A stretch of DNA of 51,940 nt from NCBI GenBank assembly GCA_008080565.1, contig VIKE01000040.1, positions 1 through 51,940 on the forward strand, written 5' to 3'. A model generated the notes under the pieces. It saw nothing but the letters and a program-made list of their open reading frames with translations. It made no database searches and had not been told where the DNA came from. Positions 9,229 to 18,286 of the stretch are shown piece after piece. This DNA is from Rhodocyclaceae bacterium. GTDB lineage: Bacteria; Pseudomonadota; Gammaproteobacteria; Burkholderiales; Rhodocyclaceae. Numbering within the stretch: position 1 is the stretch's first letter; the number at the start of each line of letters is the position of its first letter. Made by a program: the position numbers and the translations under genes.

Positions 9229-12200
9229 ATGAACAAGATGCTGACCATCGACGGCAATGAAGCCGTCGCCAACGTGGCTTACCGCGTTTCCGAAGTGATC
9301 GCGATTTACCCGATCACCCCATCGTCCGGCATGGGCGAGCTGTCCGATGAATGGGCAGCGCAAGGCAAAACCAATGTCTGGGACTGCGTTCCGCGCGTCG
9401 TCGAACTGCAGTCCGAAGGCGGCGCCGCCGGCACTGTCCACGGCGCCCTGCAGGCCGGCTCGCTGGCGACGACCTTCACGGCGTCGCAGGGCCTGCTGCT
9501 GATGATCCCCAATATGTACAAGATCGCTGGTGAACTGACGCCGACGGTTTTCCACGTCGCCGCCCGCGCCATCGCGACGCACGCGCTGTCGATCTTCGGC
9601 GACCATTCCGACGTGATGGCGACGCGCGGCACCGGTTTCGCGCTGCTTTCGTCGAATTCGGTGCAGGAAGCGCAGGACATGGCAGCCATCGCCTCGGCCG
9701 CGACGCTGGCCGGCCGCCTGCCGGTGCTACATTTCTTCGACGGTTTCCGCACCTCGCACGAAGTGGCCAAGATTACCGGTGTCGACGACGACGTCCTGCG
9801 CAAAATGATGCCGCAGGAGCAGATCGCCGCCTTGCGTCATCGCTCGCTGTCGCCGGAACACCCGGTGCTGCGCGGCAGTTCGCAGAATCCCGATGTCTTC
9901 TTCCAGGCCCGCGAAGCACAGAACCCGTGGTTCGATGCCTTCCCGGGCGTCGTCCAGCAGGCCATGGATCGGTATGGCGAATTGACCGGGCGGCAATACA
10001 AGCTGTTCGACTACGTCGGTGCGCCCGACGCCGAGCGCGTCATCATCATGATGGGCTCCGGGGCGGAAACGGCACAGGAAACCGTTGAACACATGAACCG
10101 TCTGGGCGAGAAGGTCGGCCTGCTCAAGGTTCGCCTCTATCGGCCATGGGCGCCGGAAGCGCTGCTCGCAGCCTTGCCGATGACGACCAGGGCCATCGCT
10201 GTACTCGACCGCTGCAAGGAACCCGGTTCCGATGGTGAGCCCTTGTTCAAGGATGTACTGGTCGCCCTGGCCGAGAATGTCGGTAGCGAGTCGCCGCGTT
10301 TCGCCACCTTGCCGAAAGTGCTCGGCGGGCGTTACGGGCTGGCCTCCAAGGAATTTACGCCGGCTATGGTTTTTGCCGTGTTTTTCCGGTTGACCGTGGG
10401 AATGGGAAAACGCCACTTCACCGTCGGCATCAACGACGACGTGACGCACCTTTCGCTGCCCTACGACCACGCTTTCCGCACCGACGCCGTGCGCGAAACC
10501 TTCGGCGCCGTGTTCTACGGCCTGGGTTCGGACGGCACCGTTTCGGCCAACAAGAATTCGATCAAGATCATCGGCGACGAAACCGACCTGCACGCCCAGG
10601 GCTATTTCGTTTACGACTCCAAGAAGTCGGGGGCGATGACCGTCTCACACCTGCGTTTCGGCTCGCAGCCGATCCGCGCCACCTACCTGACCGGCGAGGG
10701 CGATGCCAAATTCATCGCCTGTCACCAGCCGCTTTTCCTCGAAACCCACGACCTGCTCGCGCATGCCGCGCCGGGCGCTGTCTTCCTGCTCAACTCGCCG
10801 GTTCCGGCCGACAAGGTTTGGGCTACGCTGCCAGTTGCCATGCAGCAGCAGATGATCGCCAAGCGCATTCGCTTTCACGTCATCGACGCCTACCAGGTCG
10901 CCCTCGAAGCCGACATGGGCCGGCGCATCAACACGGTCATGCAGACCTGTTTCTTCGCCATTTCCGGCATCCTGCCGCAGGACGAAGCCATCGCCGCGAT
11001 TAAGCATGCTGTTGAAAAGACTTACGGCCGCAAGGGCCGGCGCATCGCCGAACTGAACTACAAGGCGATCGACAAGACCCTGGTCTGCCTGCACGAAGTG
11101 CCGGTGCCGGCCGAGTTCGCCGCATCCGAAATTCGCATTCCCGAACGCACCGTCCAGCAAGCCTCCGAATTTGTCCGTAGGCTTACCCTGCCGATGATCG
11201 CCGGCAAGGGCGACAGCCTGCCAGTGTCAGTCTTCCCGGTCGACGGCACCTTCCCGACCGGCACGGCCAAATACGAAAAGCGCAATCTGGCGCTGCAAAT
11301 CCCCGTCCTCGAGACTGACCTGTGCACGCAGTGCGGCAAGTGCGTTTTCGTCTGTCCGCATTCGGCCATCCGCGCCAAGGCTTATCCGCCCGAGCTGGTT
11401 GCCGAGGCGCCGGCCACTTTCAAGACCATGGCCATCCGCAGCAAGGATTATCCAGCCGGCTGGAAGATGAGTTACCAGGTGGCGCCCGAGGACTGCACGG
11501 GCTGCACGCTGTGCGTCGAGGTCTGCCCGATCCGCGACAAATCGAACGTTTCGCGCAAGGCGCTCAACATGGCCGAACAGGCCACGCTGCGCACACCGGA
11601 AGCTGAAAACTGGGACTTCTTCCTCAAGCTGCCCGATTACGACCGTACCGTCGCCAAGCGCAACACCATTCCCGGCTCAATGCTGTTGCAGCCGATGTTC
11701 GAGTTTTCCGGCGCCTGCGTTGGCTGCGGCGAGACGCCCTACATCCGGCTGGCCACGCAGCTCTTCGGCGACCGCATGCTGGTCGCCAACGCCACGGGCT
11801 GTTCATCGATCTACGGCGGCAACCTGCCGACCACGCCATACACCACTGATGCCAACGGCCGCGGCCCGGCCTGGAGCAATTCGCTGTTCGAGGATAACGC
11901 CGAGTTCGGCCTCGGCATGCGCCTTGCCACCAATCAGTTGGCCGAGACGGCACGCGTGCAATTACGCGCCATGGCGCTGGAAATCGGTGACGCCCAGGTG
12001 CAGGCGCTGTTGAACGCTGACCAGACAAGCGAAGCCGGCATCCATGACCAGCGCCAACGGGTATCTCAACTGCAGGCAAAACTGTCGGCCATTGGTTCGC
12101 TGGCCGCTGACCATCTCGCCGCCGTCGCCGAATACCTGATCCGGCGCAGCGTGTGGATCATCGGTGGTGACGGCTGGGCCTACGACATCGGTTTCGGTGG

Positions 12201-12855
12201 TCTCGACCATGTGCTGTCATCGGGCGAGGACGTCAATATTCTCGTCCTCGATACTGAGGTCTATTCCAACACCGGCGGCCAGAACTCCAAGGCCACGCCA
12301 CGCGGCGCTGTCGCCAAGTTTGCGGCCGGCGGCCAGCCGAACCGGAAAAAGGATCTGGCGCGCATCGCCATGGACTACGAAAACGTCTATGTCGCCCAGG
12401 TCGCCTACGGCGCCAAGGATGTTCACACGCTGAAAGCCTTCCTCGACGCTGAGAGTTACCCTGGTGTCTCGATCATCATCGCCTACAGCCCGTGTATCGC
12501 CCATGGTGTCGATCTGTCGAACAACCATCGCCAGCAGGATCTGGCCGTGAAGTCCGGGCACTGGCCGCTGCTCCGCTACGACCCGCGCCGGCGTCAGCAG
12601 GGCGAAAATCCGCTAACGGTCGACAGCGCAGCGCCAAGCATCCCGTTCAGCGATTTCGCCCGTAATGAGGCGCGCTTTACAATCCTCGAGCGACTGAAGC
12701 CGGACGCTTCGGTCTATTTTATGGCCCAAGCCGGCAAGGATGCCCGCCTGCGCCATCAGGAATATGTCGAACTGTCGGAAATGGTGCTGCCCGAAGCCGC
12801 CATTGATGAAAAGGCCCAGGCGGCCGCAGACAAGAAGGAAGAGCCCAATGCCTGA
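9229..12855 (+). CDS. nifJ: Pyruvate:ferredoxin (flavodoxin) oxidoreductase
   Basis: 1208 residues, the normal length of the single-chain enzyme. It converts pyruvate and CoA to acetyl-CoA and CO2 with reduction of ferredoxin or flavodoxin, in the cytoplasm. Visible domains: N-terminal pyrimidine-binding part (ITPSSGMGELSDEWAAQGK), a central ferredoxin insert with two 4Fe-4S motifs (CTQCGKCVFVCP near 698, CTGCTLCVEVCP near 756), a cysteine-containing GACVGCGETPY segment near 828, and the C-terminal thiamine-diphosphate part with DTEVYSNTGGQ near 1007. The DHOD-like gene overlaps its end by 8 bases. The enzyme could feed electrons to nitrogenase or anaerobic metabolism. The segment AVFFRLTVGMGKRHFTVG carries a copy of the dispersed repeat. 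Confidence 0.96.
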   Translation: MNKMLTIDGNEAVANVAYRVSEVIAIYPITPSSGMGELSDEWAAQGKTNVWDCVPRVVELQSEGGAAGTVHGALQAGSLATTFTASQGLLLMIPNMYKIAGELTPTVFHVAARAIATHALSIFGDHSDVMATRGTGFALLSSNSVQEAQDMAAIASAATLAGRLPVLHFFDGFRTSHEVAKITGVDDDVLRKMMPQEQIAALRHRSLSPEHPVLRGSSQNPDVFFQAREAQNPWFDAFPGVVQQAMDRYGELTGRQYKLFDYVGAPDAERVIIMMGSGAETAQETVEHMNRLGEKVGLLKVRLYRPWAPEALLAALPMTTRAIAVLDRCKEPGSDGEPLFKDVLVALAENVGSESPRFATLPKVLGGRYGLASKEFTPAMVFAVFFRLTVGMGKRHFTVGINDDVTHLSLPYDHAFRTDAVRETFGAVFYGLGSDGTVSANKNSIKIIGDETDLHAQGYFVYDSKKSGAMTVSHLRFGSQPIRATYLTGEGDAKFIACHQPLFLETHDLLAHAAPGAVFLLNSPVPADKVWATLPVAMQQQMIAKRIRFHVIDAYQVALEADMGRRINTVMQTCFFAISGILPQDEAIAAIKHAVEKTYGRKGRRIAELNYKAIDKTLVCLHEVPVPAEFAASEIRIPERTVQQASEFVRRLTLPMIAGKGDSLPVSVFPVDGTFPTGTAKYEKRNLALQIPVLETDLCTQCGKCVFVCPHSAIRAKAYPPELVAEAPATFKTMAIRSKDYPAGWKMSYQVAPEDCTGCTLCVEVCPIRDKSNVSRKALNMAEQATLRTPEAENWDFFLKLPDYDRTVAKRNTIPGSMLLQPMFEFSGACVGCGETPYIRLATQLFGDRMLVANATGCSSIYGGNLPTTPYTTDANGRGPAWSNSLFEDNAEFGLGMRLATNQLAETARVQLRAMALEIGDAQVQALLNADQTSEAGIHDQRQRVSQLQAKLSAIGSLAADHLAAVAEYLIRRSVWIIGGDGWAYDIGFGGLDHVLSSGEDVNILVLDTEVYSNTGGQNSKATPRGAVAKFAAGGQPNRKKDLARIAMDYENVYVAQVAYGAKDVHTLKAFLDAESYPGVSIIIAYSPCIAHGVDLSNNHRQQDLAVKSGHWPLLRYDPRRRQQGENPLTVDSAAPSIPFSDFARNEARFTILERLKPDASVYFMAQAGKDARLRHQEYVELSEMVLPEAAIDEKAQAAADKKEEPNA
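10381..10401 (+). repeat. Dispersed GTTGACCGT repeat, copy B (inside nifJ)
   Basis: TTTTTCCGGTTGACCGTGGG on the same strand as nifJ, encoding FRLTVG. Upstream TTTTGCCGTG also matches the extended form of the repeat seen in the intergenic copies. Confidence 0.7.
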
Positions 12856-13858
12856 TCTGTCCACAACCTACCTCGGCCTGCACCTCAAGAACCCGCTGGT
12901 CCCGTCATCGAGCCCGCTCAGCCATGATCTCGATGCCGTGTTCCACCTCGAAGATGCCGGTGCCGCGGCCATCGTCATGCACTCGCTGTTCGAGGAGGAT
13001 GTTCGCCACGACGAGCGGATGATCGACCGCTTCCTCGTTCATCCCGACACCTTCGGCGAATCGGCCGGCCACCTGCCTTTCGGTCACGACTACCAGAGCC
13101 GGCTCGACAGCTATCTCGAAAAAATCCTGCGCCTTAAGTCGCGCCTCTCCATCCCCGTCGTCGCCAGCCTCAACGGCTCAACACTGAACGGCTGGGTCGA
13201 GCTGGGCAAGGAACTGGAGTCCGCAGGTGCCGATGCGCTGGAACTCAACGCCTGGTACATGCCGAGTGACCCCAAGGTTTCTGGCGCGGCGATTGAGGAC
13301 CACCACATTTCGCTGCTGCAGGAACTGAAGGGCGCGGTGACCATCCCGGTTGGCATGAAACTCTCGCCCTTCTTCTCCTCGTTGCCGCATTTCGTCCATC
13401 AGGCCGAAGCCGCCGGGGCAGCCGGCATCTCCCTGTTCAACCGCTTCTTCCAGCCCGACATAGATCTGGAAACCCTGAGCGTCGTCGACCGCGTACAACT
13501 GTCGTCCTCGGCCGATACCTTGCTCGCCATGCGCTGGATCGCCATCCTGCGTGGCAGCACGAAGCTGTCGCTGGCCGCCACCGGCGGTGTCCATACAGCG
13601 GCGGACGCCCTCAAAATGCTCCTCGCCGGCGCCGACGTCGTGCACATGGCCAGCGCCCTGCTCAAACGCGGCCCGCAAGCCCTCAGCGAGGTCCTGCACG
13701 GCATGACCGACTGGCTGCGCGAGCGCGAGTACACCTCGGTCGCACAAATGAAAGGCTCGATGAGCCAGCAGAATTCACCTAACCCTAGTACCTTTGCCCG
13801 GGCTTCTTATCTGCATGTTCTGAATTCGTTTGTGCCGCCGGACGGGGTTAGGTATTGA
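12848..13858 (+). CDS. Dihydroorotate dehydrogenase-like flavoprotein
   Basis: 336 residues. The ATG at 12848 overlaps the end of nifJ by 8 bases and has GGAAG upstream. The protein begins with LSTTYLGLHLKNPLVPSSSPL, typical of the TIM-barrel DHOD family, and has a FMN-phosphate-binding region LAATGGVHTAADALKMLLAGADVVHMASALL near the C-terminus. The family includes pyrimidine-synthesis enzymes and reductases such as dihydropyrimidine dehydrogenase subunits. Coupling with nifJ suggests a redox role rather than pyrimidine synthesis (inference). No iron-sulphur motif is seen, so an external electron carrier would be needed. Confidence 0.85.
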   Translation: MPDLSTTYLGLHLKNPLVPSSSPLSHDLDAVFHLEDAGAAAIVMHSLFEEDVRHDERMIDRFLVHPDTFGESAGHLPFGHDYQSRLDSYLEKILRLKSRLSIPVVASLNGSTLNGWVELGKELESAGADALELNAWYMPSDPKVSGAAIEDHHISLLQELKGAVTIPVGMKLSPFFSSLPHFVHQAEAAGAAGISLFNRFFQPDIDLETLSVVDRVQLSSSADTLLAMRWIAILRGSTKLSLAATGGVHTAADALKMLLAGADVVHMASALLKRGPQALSEVLHGMTDWLREREYTSVAQMKGSMSQQNSPNPSTFARASYLHVLNSFVPPDGVRY

Positions 13859-13860
13859 GG

Positions 13861-13892
13861 GGCTGAATGGCGGAGTTCGGCCATGAGCAGCC
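13861..13892 (+). terminator. Terminator-like hairpin after nifJ operon
   Basis: GGCTG-a-ATGGC, loop of 8, GCCAT-gag-CAGCC: a ten-pair stem with an internal bulge starting two bases after the DHOD-like stop. It is followed by TTCGTTAT, a weak T-rich tail. Confidence 0.45.
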
Positions 13893-13980
13893 TTCGTTAT
13901 GCGATATGATTGCTCGGCCACTACTGAAAACGCGAGCCAGGCCGCTTTGATTTCAAGAAATAAAAGAACACAGTCATCAA

Positions 13981-14517
13981 ATGAATGAAGAGCTTCAAAA
14001 TCCATCAGACGTTGCACAAAAGCGTCGGCAGGAAGCGATTGAGCGGATTAACAAGGATCTCAAATCGGTCCATGATGCGCCCTACAACACAGGCGACCAG
14101 AGTTCGGGAACTGGCGTGTTAACTAAGTCTGAGTCATCCGTTGGATCACCCGGATATATCGCAGCCGATGGCACGTATGTTCCAAATCAAGTCGCACTAA
14201 AGACGAGGATCGCAAACTGCCTGCTATCCCTCGGAATGGTTGCCTACGGGTTCTGGGGCATTCGCCGTGACGATCTAATAGTGCCGATAGCAAAGCGAAC
14301 GGCATCACATTTCCATAGTATTTCCGCATGGATAATGTATGCGGCAATGCTATGCGCTTCGGTACACTTGGCGGGTGTCGTGATGGATCACTATGATCGT
14401 CGTAACAATGAACACCTTTATCAGAGGCTCGGAGAGCTATCAAGAAAGATTGGTTGGGTAATGTTTGGGATTGCTTTCATCGTAGGTCTAACCCATCACC
14501 AGCTAGAATTCCGATAG
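13981..14517 (+). CDS. Hypothetical membrane protein
   Basis: 178 residues. A charged, soluble N-terminal region (about 1-75, with many Gln, Lys and Ser) is followed by three hydrophobic segments (about 78-96, 114-132, 153-170). I recognise no domain. The start has only a weak purine-rich upstream sequence. Codon choice is visibly more A/T-rich than in the flanking nifJ and recJ regions, which could mean recent acquisition. No functional neighbour on the same strand is close, so no role is proposed. Confidence 0.55.
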   Translation: MNEELQNPSDVAQKRRQEAIERINKDLKSVHDAPYNTGDQSSGTGVLTKSESSVGSPGYIAADGTYVPNQVALKTRIANCLLSLGMVAYGFWGIRRDDLIVPIAKRTASHFHSISAWIMYAAMLCASVHLAGVVMDHYDRRNNEHLYQRLGELSRKIGWVMFGIAFIVGLTHHQLEFR

Positions 14518-14976
14518 GCTTTGGAGCAGTCTCGCGCTTCCAGGACGAGACGGTGTATCAGGCAGTAACCGCCCGCAACCAGCCAAGACGACATTACACA
14601 ACAGCGCTCATTCGAATAGCCAACCAAGTTTGAAATGAGTCAGACAAATATCCGAAGCGATGACGTTACGCCTCAGCAGGCGGCTGAGCTAGTCGGTTCC
14701 TTACGTCTGCTTCCGTGCGTCACATATTGCAGCTATGGGCACAACTGAGCCATACATCCATCGCATTTAACGCGATTCGGCATCGCTCCGCGCTATTTCG
14801 ATTTTGGCCGTTTTTCCCGGTTGACCGTAGCAATCGTCGATTGAGGCTATGCGCGAAACTGGTCAGTGAATCACTTCGCTCCATGACTCTGGATGGCATA
14901 TGATCGAGAACAATTTGCTGTTTTCGCAGTCTCGATTGTCATGTTGAAGCGGTTGTCTTTTCTGGAGAGAAATGCC
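14518..14976 (+). other. 459-base intergenic region
   Basis: No convincing gene. Short open frames here (for example 14715-14903) lack a ribosome binding site and protein-like composition. The only recognisable element is a long copy of the dispersed repeat at 14795-14830. Confidence 0.5.
14795..14830 (+). repeat. Dispersed GTTGACCGT repeat, copy C (intergenic, long form)
   Basis: ATTTCGATTTT, then GGCCG, then TTTTTCCCGGTTGACCGT. The same arrangement and spacing recurs 35 kb away at 50471-50508. After the core this copy reads AG instead of GG. Confidence 0.75.
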
Positions 14977-15375
14977 ATGTCAAAACTTGCATTTGCAGTC
15001 CTTGGAAGCCTTGTCGCAATGAGCGCGTTTGCTCAGGATAGTGCCGTCAAGATGACGCGGGACGAATTGCTGTCTTTCCTGCCGGGAACCAAGGTGACTC
15101 ACATTTCCTCGGGCGGGAGTGAGCGCCACTGGACGAACGAGCCGGACGGAAGTTTGTATGCGACTACGAACAACAAGAACTACGGCAGCGCTACAGGATC
15201 CCAGACAACGGGTAAGGCAGGAAGATGGAAAGTCAGCGATGAAGGCAAGTACTGCGTCGAGATTGACTGGAAGCGAGCCAGTGAGGATTGGTGCGCCTCG
15301 GTGCTCAAGGGCGAGGGTGACGCTTACTACCTGAACAAGGTTGACGACAAGCACAAGATCGTCTTCGTCAAGTAG
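14977..15375 (+). CDS. Exported protein, possible DUF995 family
   Basis: 132 residues. The ATG at 14977 has GGAGAG eight bases upstream and opens a signal peptide (SKLAFAVLGSLVAMSAFA-Q). The mature domain has a repeated Trp/Gly pattern (SERHWTNEPDGS, GKAGRWKVSDEGKYC, KRASEDWCASV) with two Cys, consistent with a small beta-sheet periplasmic fold of the DUF995 type. The family has no defined biochemical role. Stand-alone gene, convergent with recJ. Confidence 0.65.
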   Translation: MSKLAFAVLGSLVAMSAFAQDSAVKMTRDELLSFLPGTKVTHISSGGSERHWTNEPDGSLYATTNNKNYGSATGSQTTGKAGRWKVSDEGKYCVEIDWKRASEDWCASVLKGEGDAYYLNKVDDKHKIVFVK

Positions 15376-15385
15376 TCGCCGCATT

Positions 15386-15402
15386 CCCGACGTATTGTCG
15401 GG
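15386..15402. terminator. Possible hairpin between convergent genes
   Basis: CCCGAC-gtatt-GTCGGG, a perfect six-pair stem 10 bases after the stop of the exported protein and 98 bases past the recJ stop. No T-run follows on either strand, so a terminator role is only possible. Confidence 0.3.
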
Positions 15403-15499
15403 CGAGGGCGTCTAAGTTGGCAACTGTAAATGTCGCTCTGGCGGTACCGTCTGCCCGAATCGGGTACTAGCCGGCGTTGTTCTGTCGGGATGCCTCGAG

Positions 15500-17197
15500 T
15501 TACTTAGCGCCATCAAGATGTTCCACCATCAACTGCGGGCTTTCGACGCCCATGTATTCGTTGATGGTCAGCCGGTAGGCGAGGCGGGTGCGAGGGCCGG
15601 GCTGGGTGCTGAAATTGAACTGGATGGCGTCGATGCGGGTGTCGCCTTTGCGCAGGCGGAGTTTGAGGTGTTTGTCCTTGAGCACGCGTTGCTGTTCGAC
15701 CTCGAAATCGTCCATGAACAGCGGTGCCGGGAAGCCTTGGCCCCAGATTTCGTTTTCGAGCAGGTGGGCGGTGGCCAGGGAAATGTAGCTGCCTTCGAGG
15801 TTGCCGTCGGTTTCCAGCGTGCGGGTCAGGTCGGCCGGGGCGAGAAGTTCGCCGGCGACTTCGGCGAACAGGGATTTGAATTTTTCGAAATTTTCCGCGT
15901 TGACCGTGGCACCGGCTGCCATGGCGTGGCCACCGAAGCGGATGAGCAGGCCGGGGGCGCGTTTGGCGACGAGGTCGAGGGCGTCGCGCAGGTGCAGGCC
16001 GGGGATCGAGCGGCCGGAACCCTTGACGATGCCGCCTTCACCGGGGGCGAAGGCGAAGACCGGGCGGTGCAGCTTGTCCTTGATGCGCGAGGCGAGGATG
16101 CCGACGACGCCTTCGTGCCAGCTTTCGTCGAAGAGCGCGATGCCGGGCGAAGCCTCGTTGGCGTCGAGCGAGTCGAGCAGGACGAGCGCCTGTTCCTGCA
16201 TGCCGGATTCGATTTCGCGGCGCTCGCGGTTCAGCGTGTCGAGTTCCTGGGCGATTTGCAGGGCGCGGCTGGGGTCGTCGGTGAGCAGGCATTCGACGCC
16301 GAGGCGCATGTCGGCGAGGCGGCCGGCGGCATTGAGGCGCGGGCCGAGGATGAAGCCGAGATCCATCGCCGTGGCCTTCTTCGGATCGCGTCCGGCGGCC
16401 TTGAACAGGGCGGCGATGCCGGCCTGCATCTGGCCGGCACGCATGCGCTTGAGGCCCTGGCTGACGAGGATGCGGTTGTTGCGGTCGAGCTTGACGACGT
16501 CGGCGACGGTGCCCAGCGCGACGAGGTCGAGCAGGTTGGCGAAATTGGGTTCCGGGCGTTCGGCAAAATAACCGCGTTCGCGCAGTTCGGCGCGCAAGGC
16601 AAGCATGACGTAGAACATGACGCCGACGCCGGCGATGCATTTCGACGGGAAGTCGCAGCCGGGCTGGTTGGGATTGACGATGCAATCGGCCTCGGGCAGC
16701 GTTTTAGCCGGCAGGTGGTGGTCGGTGATCAGTGTTGCGATGCCGTGCTGCTGGGCGCGGGCGACGCCTTCTAGCGAGGCGATGCCGTTATCGACGGTGA
16801 TGATGAGGTCCGGCGAGTGCTGGGCGGCGACATCGACGATTTCCGGCGACAAACCGTAGCCGAGCTTGAAGCGGTCGGGTAGCAGGAAATCGACATCGGC
16901 GCCAAGCGACTTCAGGGCGCGCATTCCGACGGCTGTGGCGGTGGCGCCGTCGCAGTCGTAGTCGCCGATGATCAGCATTTTCGCCTCGGCCTCAATGGCG
17001 TCTGCCAGCAGCTGGGCGGCGGCGGTGGCGTTGGTCAGCGCGGTGGGCGGAATCAGCGACTTGAGTTCGTAGTCGAGTTCGGATTTGTCCTTGATGCCGC
17101 GTGCGGCGTAGAGCCGGGCGAGCAGCGGGTGCAGGCCCTGTTGTTCGAGTTGCCAGACGACGCGCTGCGGTGCGCTGCGGGTGGTGATGTTGGTCAC
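15500..17197 (-). CDS. recJ: Single-stranded-DNA-specific exonuclease RecJ
   Basis: 565 residues, full length. RecJ degrades single-stranded DNA 5' to 3' in recombination and mismatch/base-excision repair. The DHH-family metal motifs are all present: GDYDCDG (79-84 region), VDNGIA (about 135-140) and TDHHLP (158-163). The DHHA1 part has the glycine-rich IRFGGHAMAAG and the C-terminal part is the OB-like domain. Its start overlaps the stop of the RpfE-like gene (ATGA), so the two are cotranslated. One copy of the dispersed repeat lies in the DHHA1-proximal region, encoding ATVNAENF. Confidence 0.97.
   Translation of the reverse strand: MTNITTRSAPQRVVWQLEQQGLHPLLARLYAARGIKDKSELDYELKSLIPPTALTNATAAAQLLADAIEAEAKMLIIGDYDCDGATATAVGMRALKSLGADVDFLLPDRFKLGYGLSPEIVDVAAQHSPDLIITVDNGIASLEGVARAQQHGIATLITDHHLPAKTLPEADCIVNPNQPGCDFPSKCIAGVGVMFYVMLALRAELRERGYFAERPEPNFANLLDLVALGTVADVVKLDRNNRILVSQGLKRMRAGQMQAGIAALFKAAGRDPKKATAMDLGFILGPRLNAAGRLADMRLGVECLLTDDPSRALQIAQELDTLNRERREIESGMQEQALVLLDSLDANEASPGIALFDESWHEGVVGILASRIKDKLHRPVFAFAPGEGGIVKGSGRSIPGLHLRDALDLVAKRAPGLLIRFGGHAMAAGATVNAENFEKFKSLFAEVAGELLAPADLTRTLETDGNLEGSYISLATAHLLENEIWGQGFPAPLFMDDFEVEQQRVLKDKHLKLRLRKGDTRIDAIQFNFSTQPGPRTRLAYRLTINEYMGVESPQLMVEHLDGAK
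15891..15909 (+). repeat. Dispersed GTTGACCGT repeat, copy D (inside recJ)
   Basis: TTTTCCGCGTTGACCGTGG on the + strand, antisense to recJ. TTTCGAAA just upstream resembles the TTTCGA of the long form but at a shorter distance. Confidence 0.65.
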
Positions 17198-18258
17198 GGG
17201 GTTGTTCCTTCGGCCGGAGTTTCAGCCAAATCCTTGGCGATGGTCTGCAGTGGGCGGCTCTTGCGCCAGAATTTCCAGCGGTCCTTGCCGTGCAGGGTCC
17301 AGGTCAGCTGGCCGTAGATGGTCGGGGCGACGATGGTCAGGCTTTCGATCTTGCCGCCGAGCGCGGTGCGCAGCGGGACGAACCAGTCGCGTTCGAGCGC
17401 GGCGAAGGCGTTGCGCCAGTCGTCGCTGTTTTCGTAGAGGACCGGCGGCAGCAGGTTGTCCAGGACGACCAGCGGGTTGTCGTTGGGCGCCGAGTCGGCG
17501 AGCAGGGCGCTCAGGCTGGCCGGGCAGGGTGGCGCCTCGATGCCGGCGGCGAGTGCCAGGCCGGTGGCCAGCGGATTGTCGCTGCAGACGGCCGAAAGCG
17601 GCCCGCCACCCCACAGCCACACGCTGTTGACGGCCGGCTTGCCTTCGGCCTGACGGCGCTCGTTGATCGGGTGGCCGTGCAGGAACATCTGCACTTCGTT
17701 GAGCCAGCGGTTGAGCCGGCCGTTCTTGTCGGTCAGGTCGCTATCGAGGCGACGGCCGGCAATGGTTGAAATTGGGGCAAATTTCTCGTTGACCGTGGAA
17801 TTCAGTTGCAGATACCAGCGGCGGGCGGTGGCGACATGAAATCGCCCAATGTCGGCAAATTCTGAATTCAGGGATGCCGTGATGGCCTGTGCTTCTTCCA
17901 GTTCAAGTTCGAAGGCGCCGGCATCGGCGAGAACGATGCGTTCGTGGTGGAAGCGCAGGTGAACCGGGTCGGCGCACAGCCAGTTGCATTCGCTCACCTG
18001 CTTTTCGCCCGCTTCGCCGAGCAGGCGCAGGGCGCCGAAAGGTGCGTCGGTCAGCCCGAAGTTGTCGGCCAGGCTGTGTTCGAAAGCCCGGCGCGGCTGG
18101 CGCGAAAATTCAGCATGGGCGGCCAGCCATTCAAAGCCGGGGGCAGCCAGTTTTCCGAGGGTCAGTTGGTCGTTCGGTTCGGGCCAGATCAGTTCGGGGA
18201 CAAGCAGGGTAAGGCGCACGGGGAGGGCTTCAGGCTGGGGAAGCCGGGAGTCTATCAT
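17194..18258 (-). CDS. RpfE-type regulatory / phosphoglycerate-mutase-like protein
   Basis: 354 residues. It overlaps recJ by four bases, the neighbourhood known for rpfE next to recJ in the rpf cluster of Xanthomonas and in many betaproteobacteria. The sequence begins with LTLLVPELIWPEP and has LNRWLNEVQMFLHGHPIN and SVWLWGGGPL, conserved in this family. Related proteins are annotated as cofactor-independent phosphoglycerate-mutase-like, but I do not see a full set of metal ligands. The biochemical role is unsettled; a regulatory role is by name only. It carries a repeat copy encoding NSTVNEKF. Confidence 0.6.
   Translation of the reverse strand: MIDSRLPQPEALPVRLTLLVPELIWPEPNDQLTLGKLAAPGFEWLAAHAEFSRQPRRAFEHSLADNFGLTDAPFGALRLLGEAGEKQVSECNWLCADPVHLRFHHERIVLADAGAFELELEEAQAITASLNSEFADIGRFHVATARRWYLQLNSTVNEKFAPISTIAGRRLDSDLTDKNGRLNRWLNEVQMFLHGHPINERRQAEGKPAVNSVWLWGGGPLSAVCSDNPLATGLALAAGIEAPPCPASLSALLADSAPNDNPLVVLDNLLPPVLYENSDDWRNAFAALERDWFVPLRTALGGKIESLTIVAPTIYGQLTWTLHGKDRWKFWRKSRPLQTIAKDLAETPAEGTTP
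17781..17800 (+). repeat. Dispersed GTTGACCGT repeat, copy E (inside RpfE-like gene)
   Basis: ATTTCTCGTTGACCGTGGAA on the + strand, antisense to the host gene. Confidence 0.65.
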
Positions 18259-18286
18259 CGGCCGGCAGGCGGCGCCGAATCGCTGG

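Noticed and set aside
14715..14903. 62-codon open frame in the intergenic region
   Set aside because: No Shine-Dalgarno, covers a repeat copy, and composition does not look like a protein.
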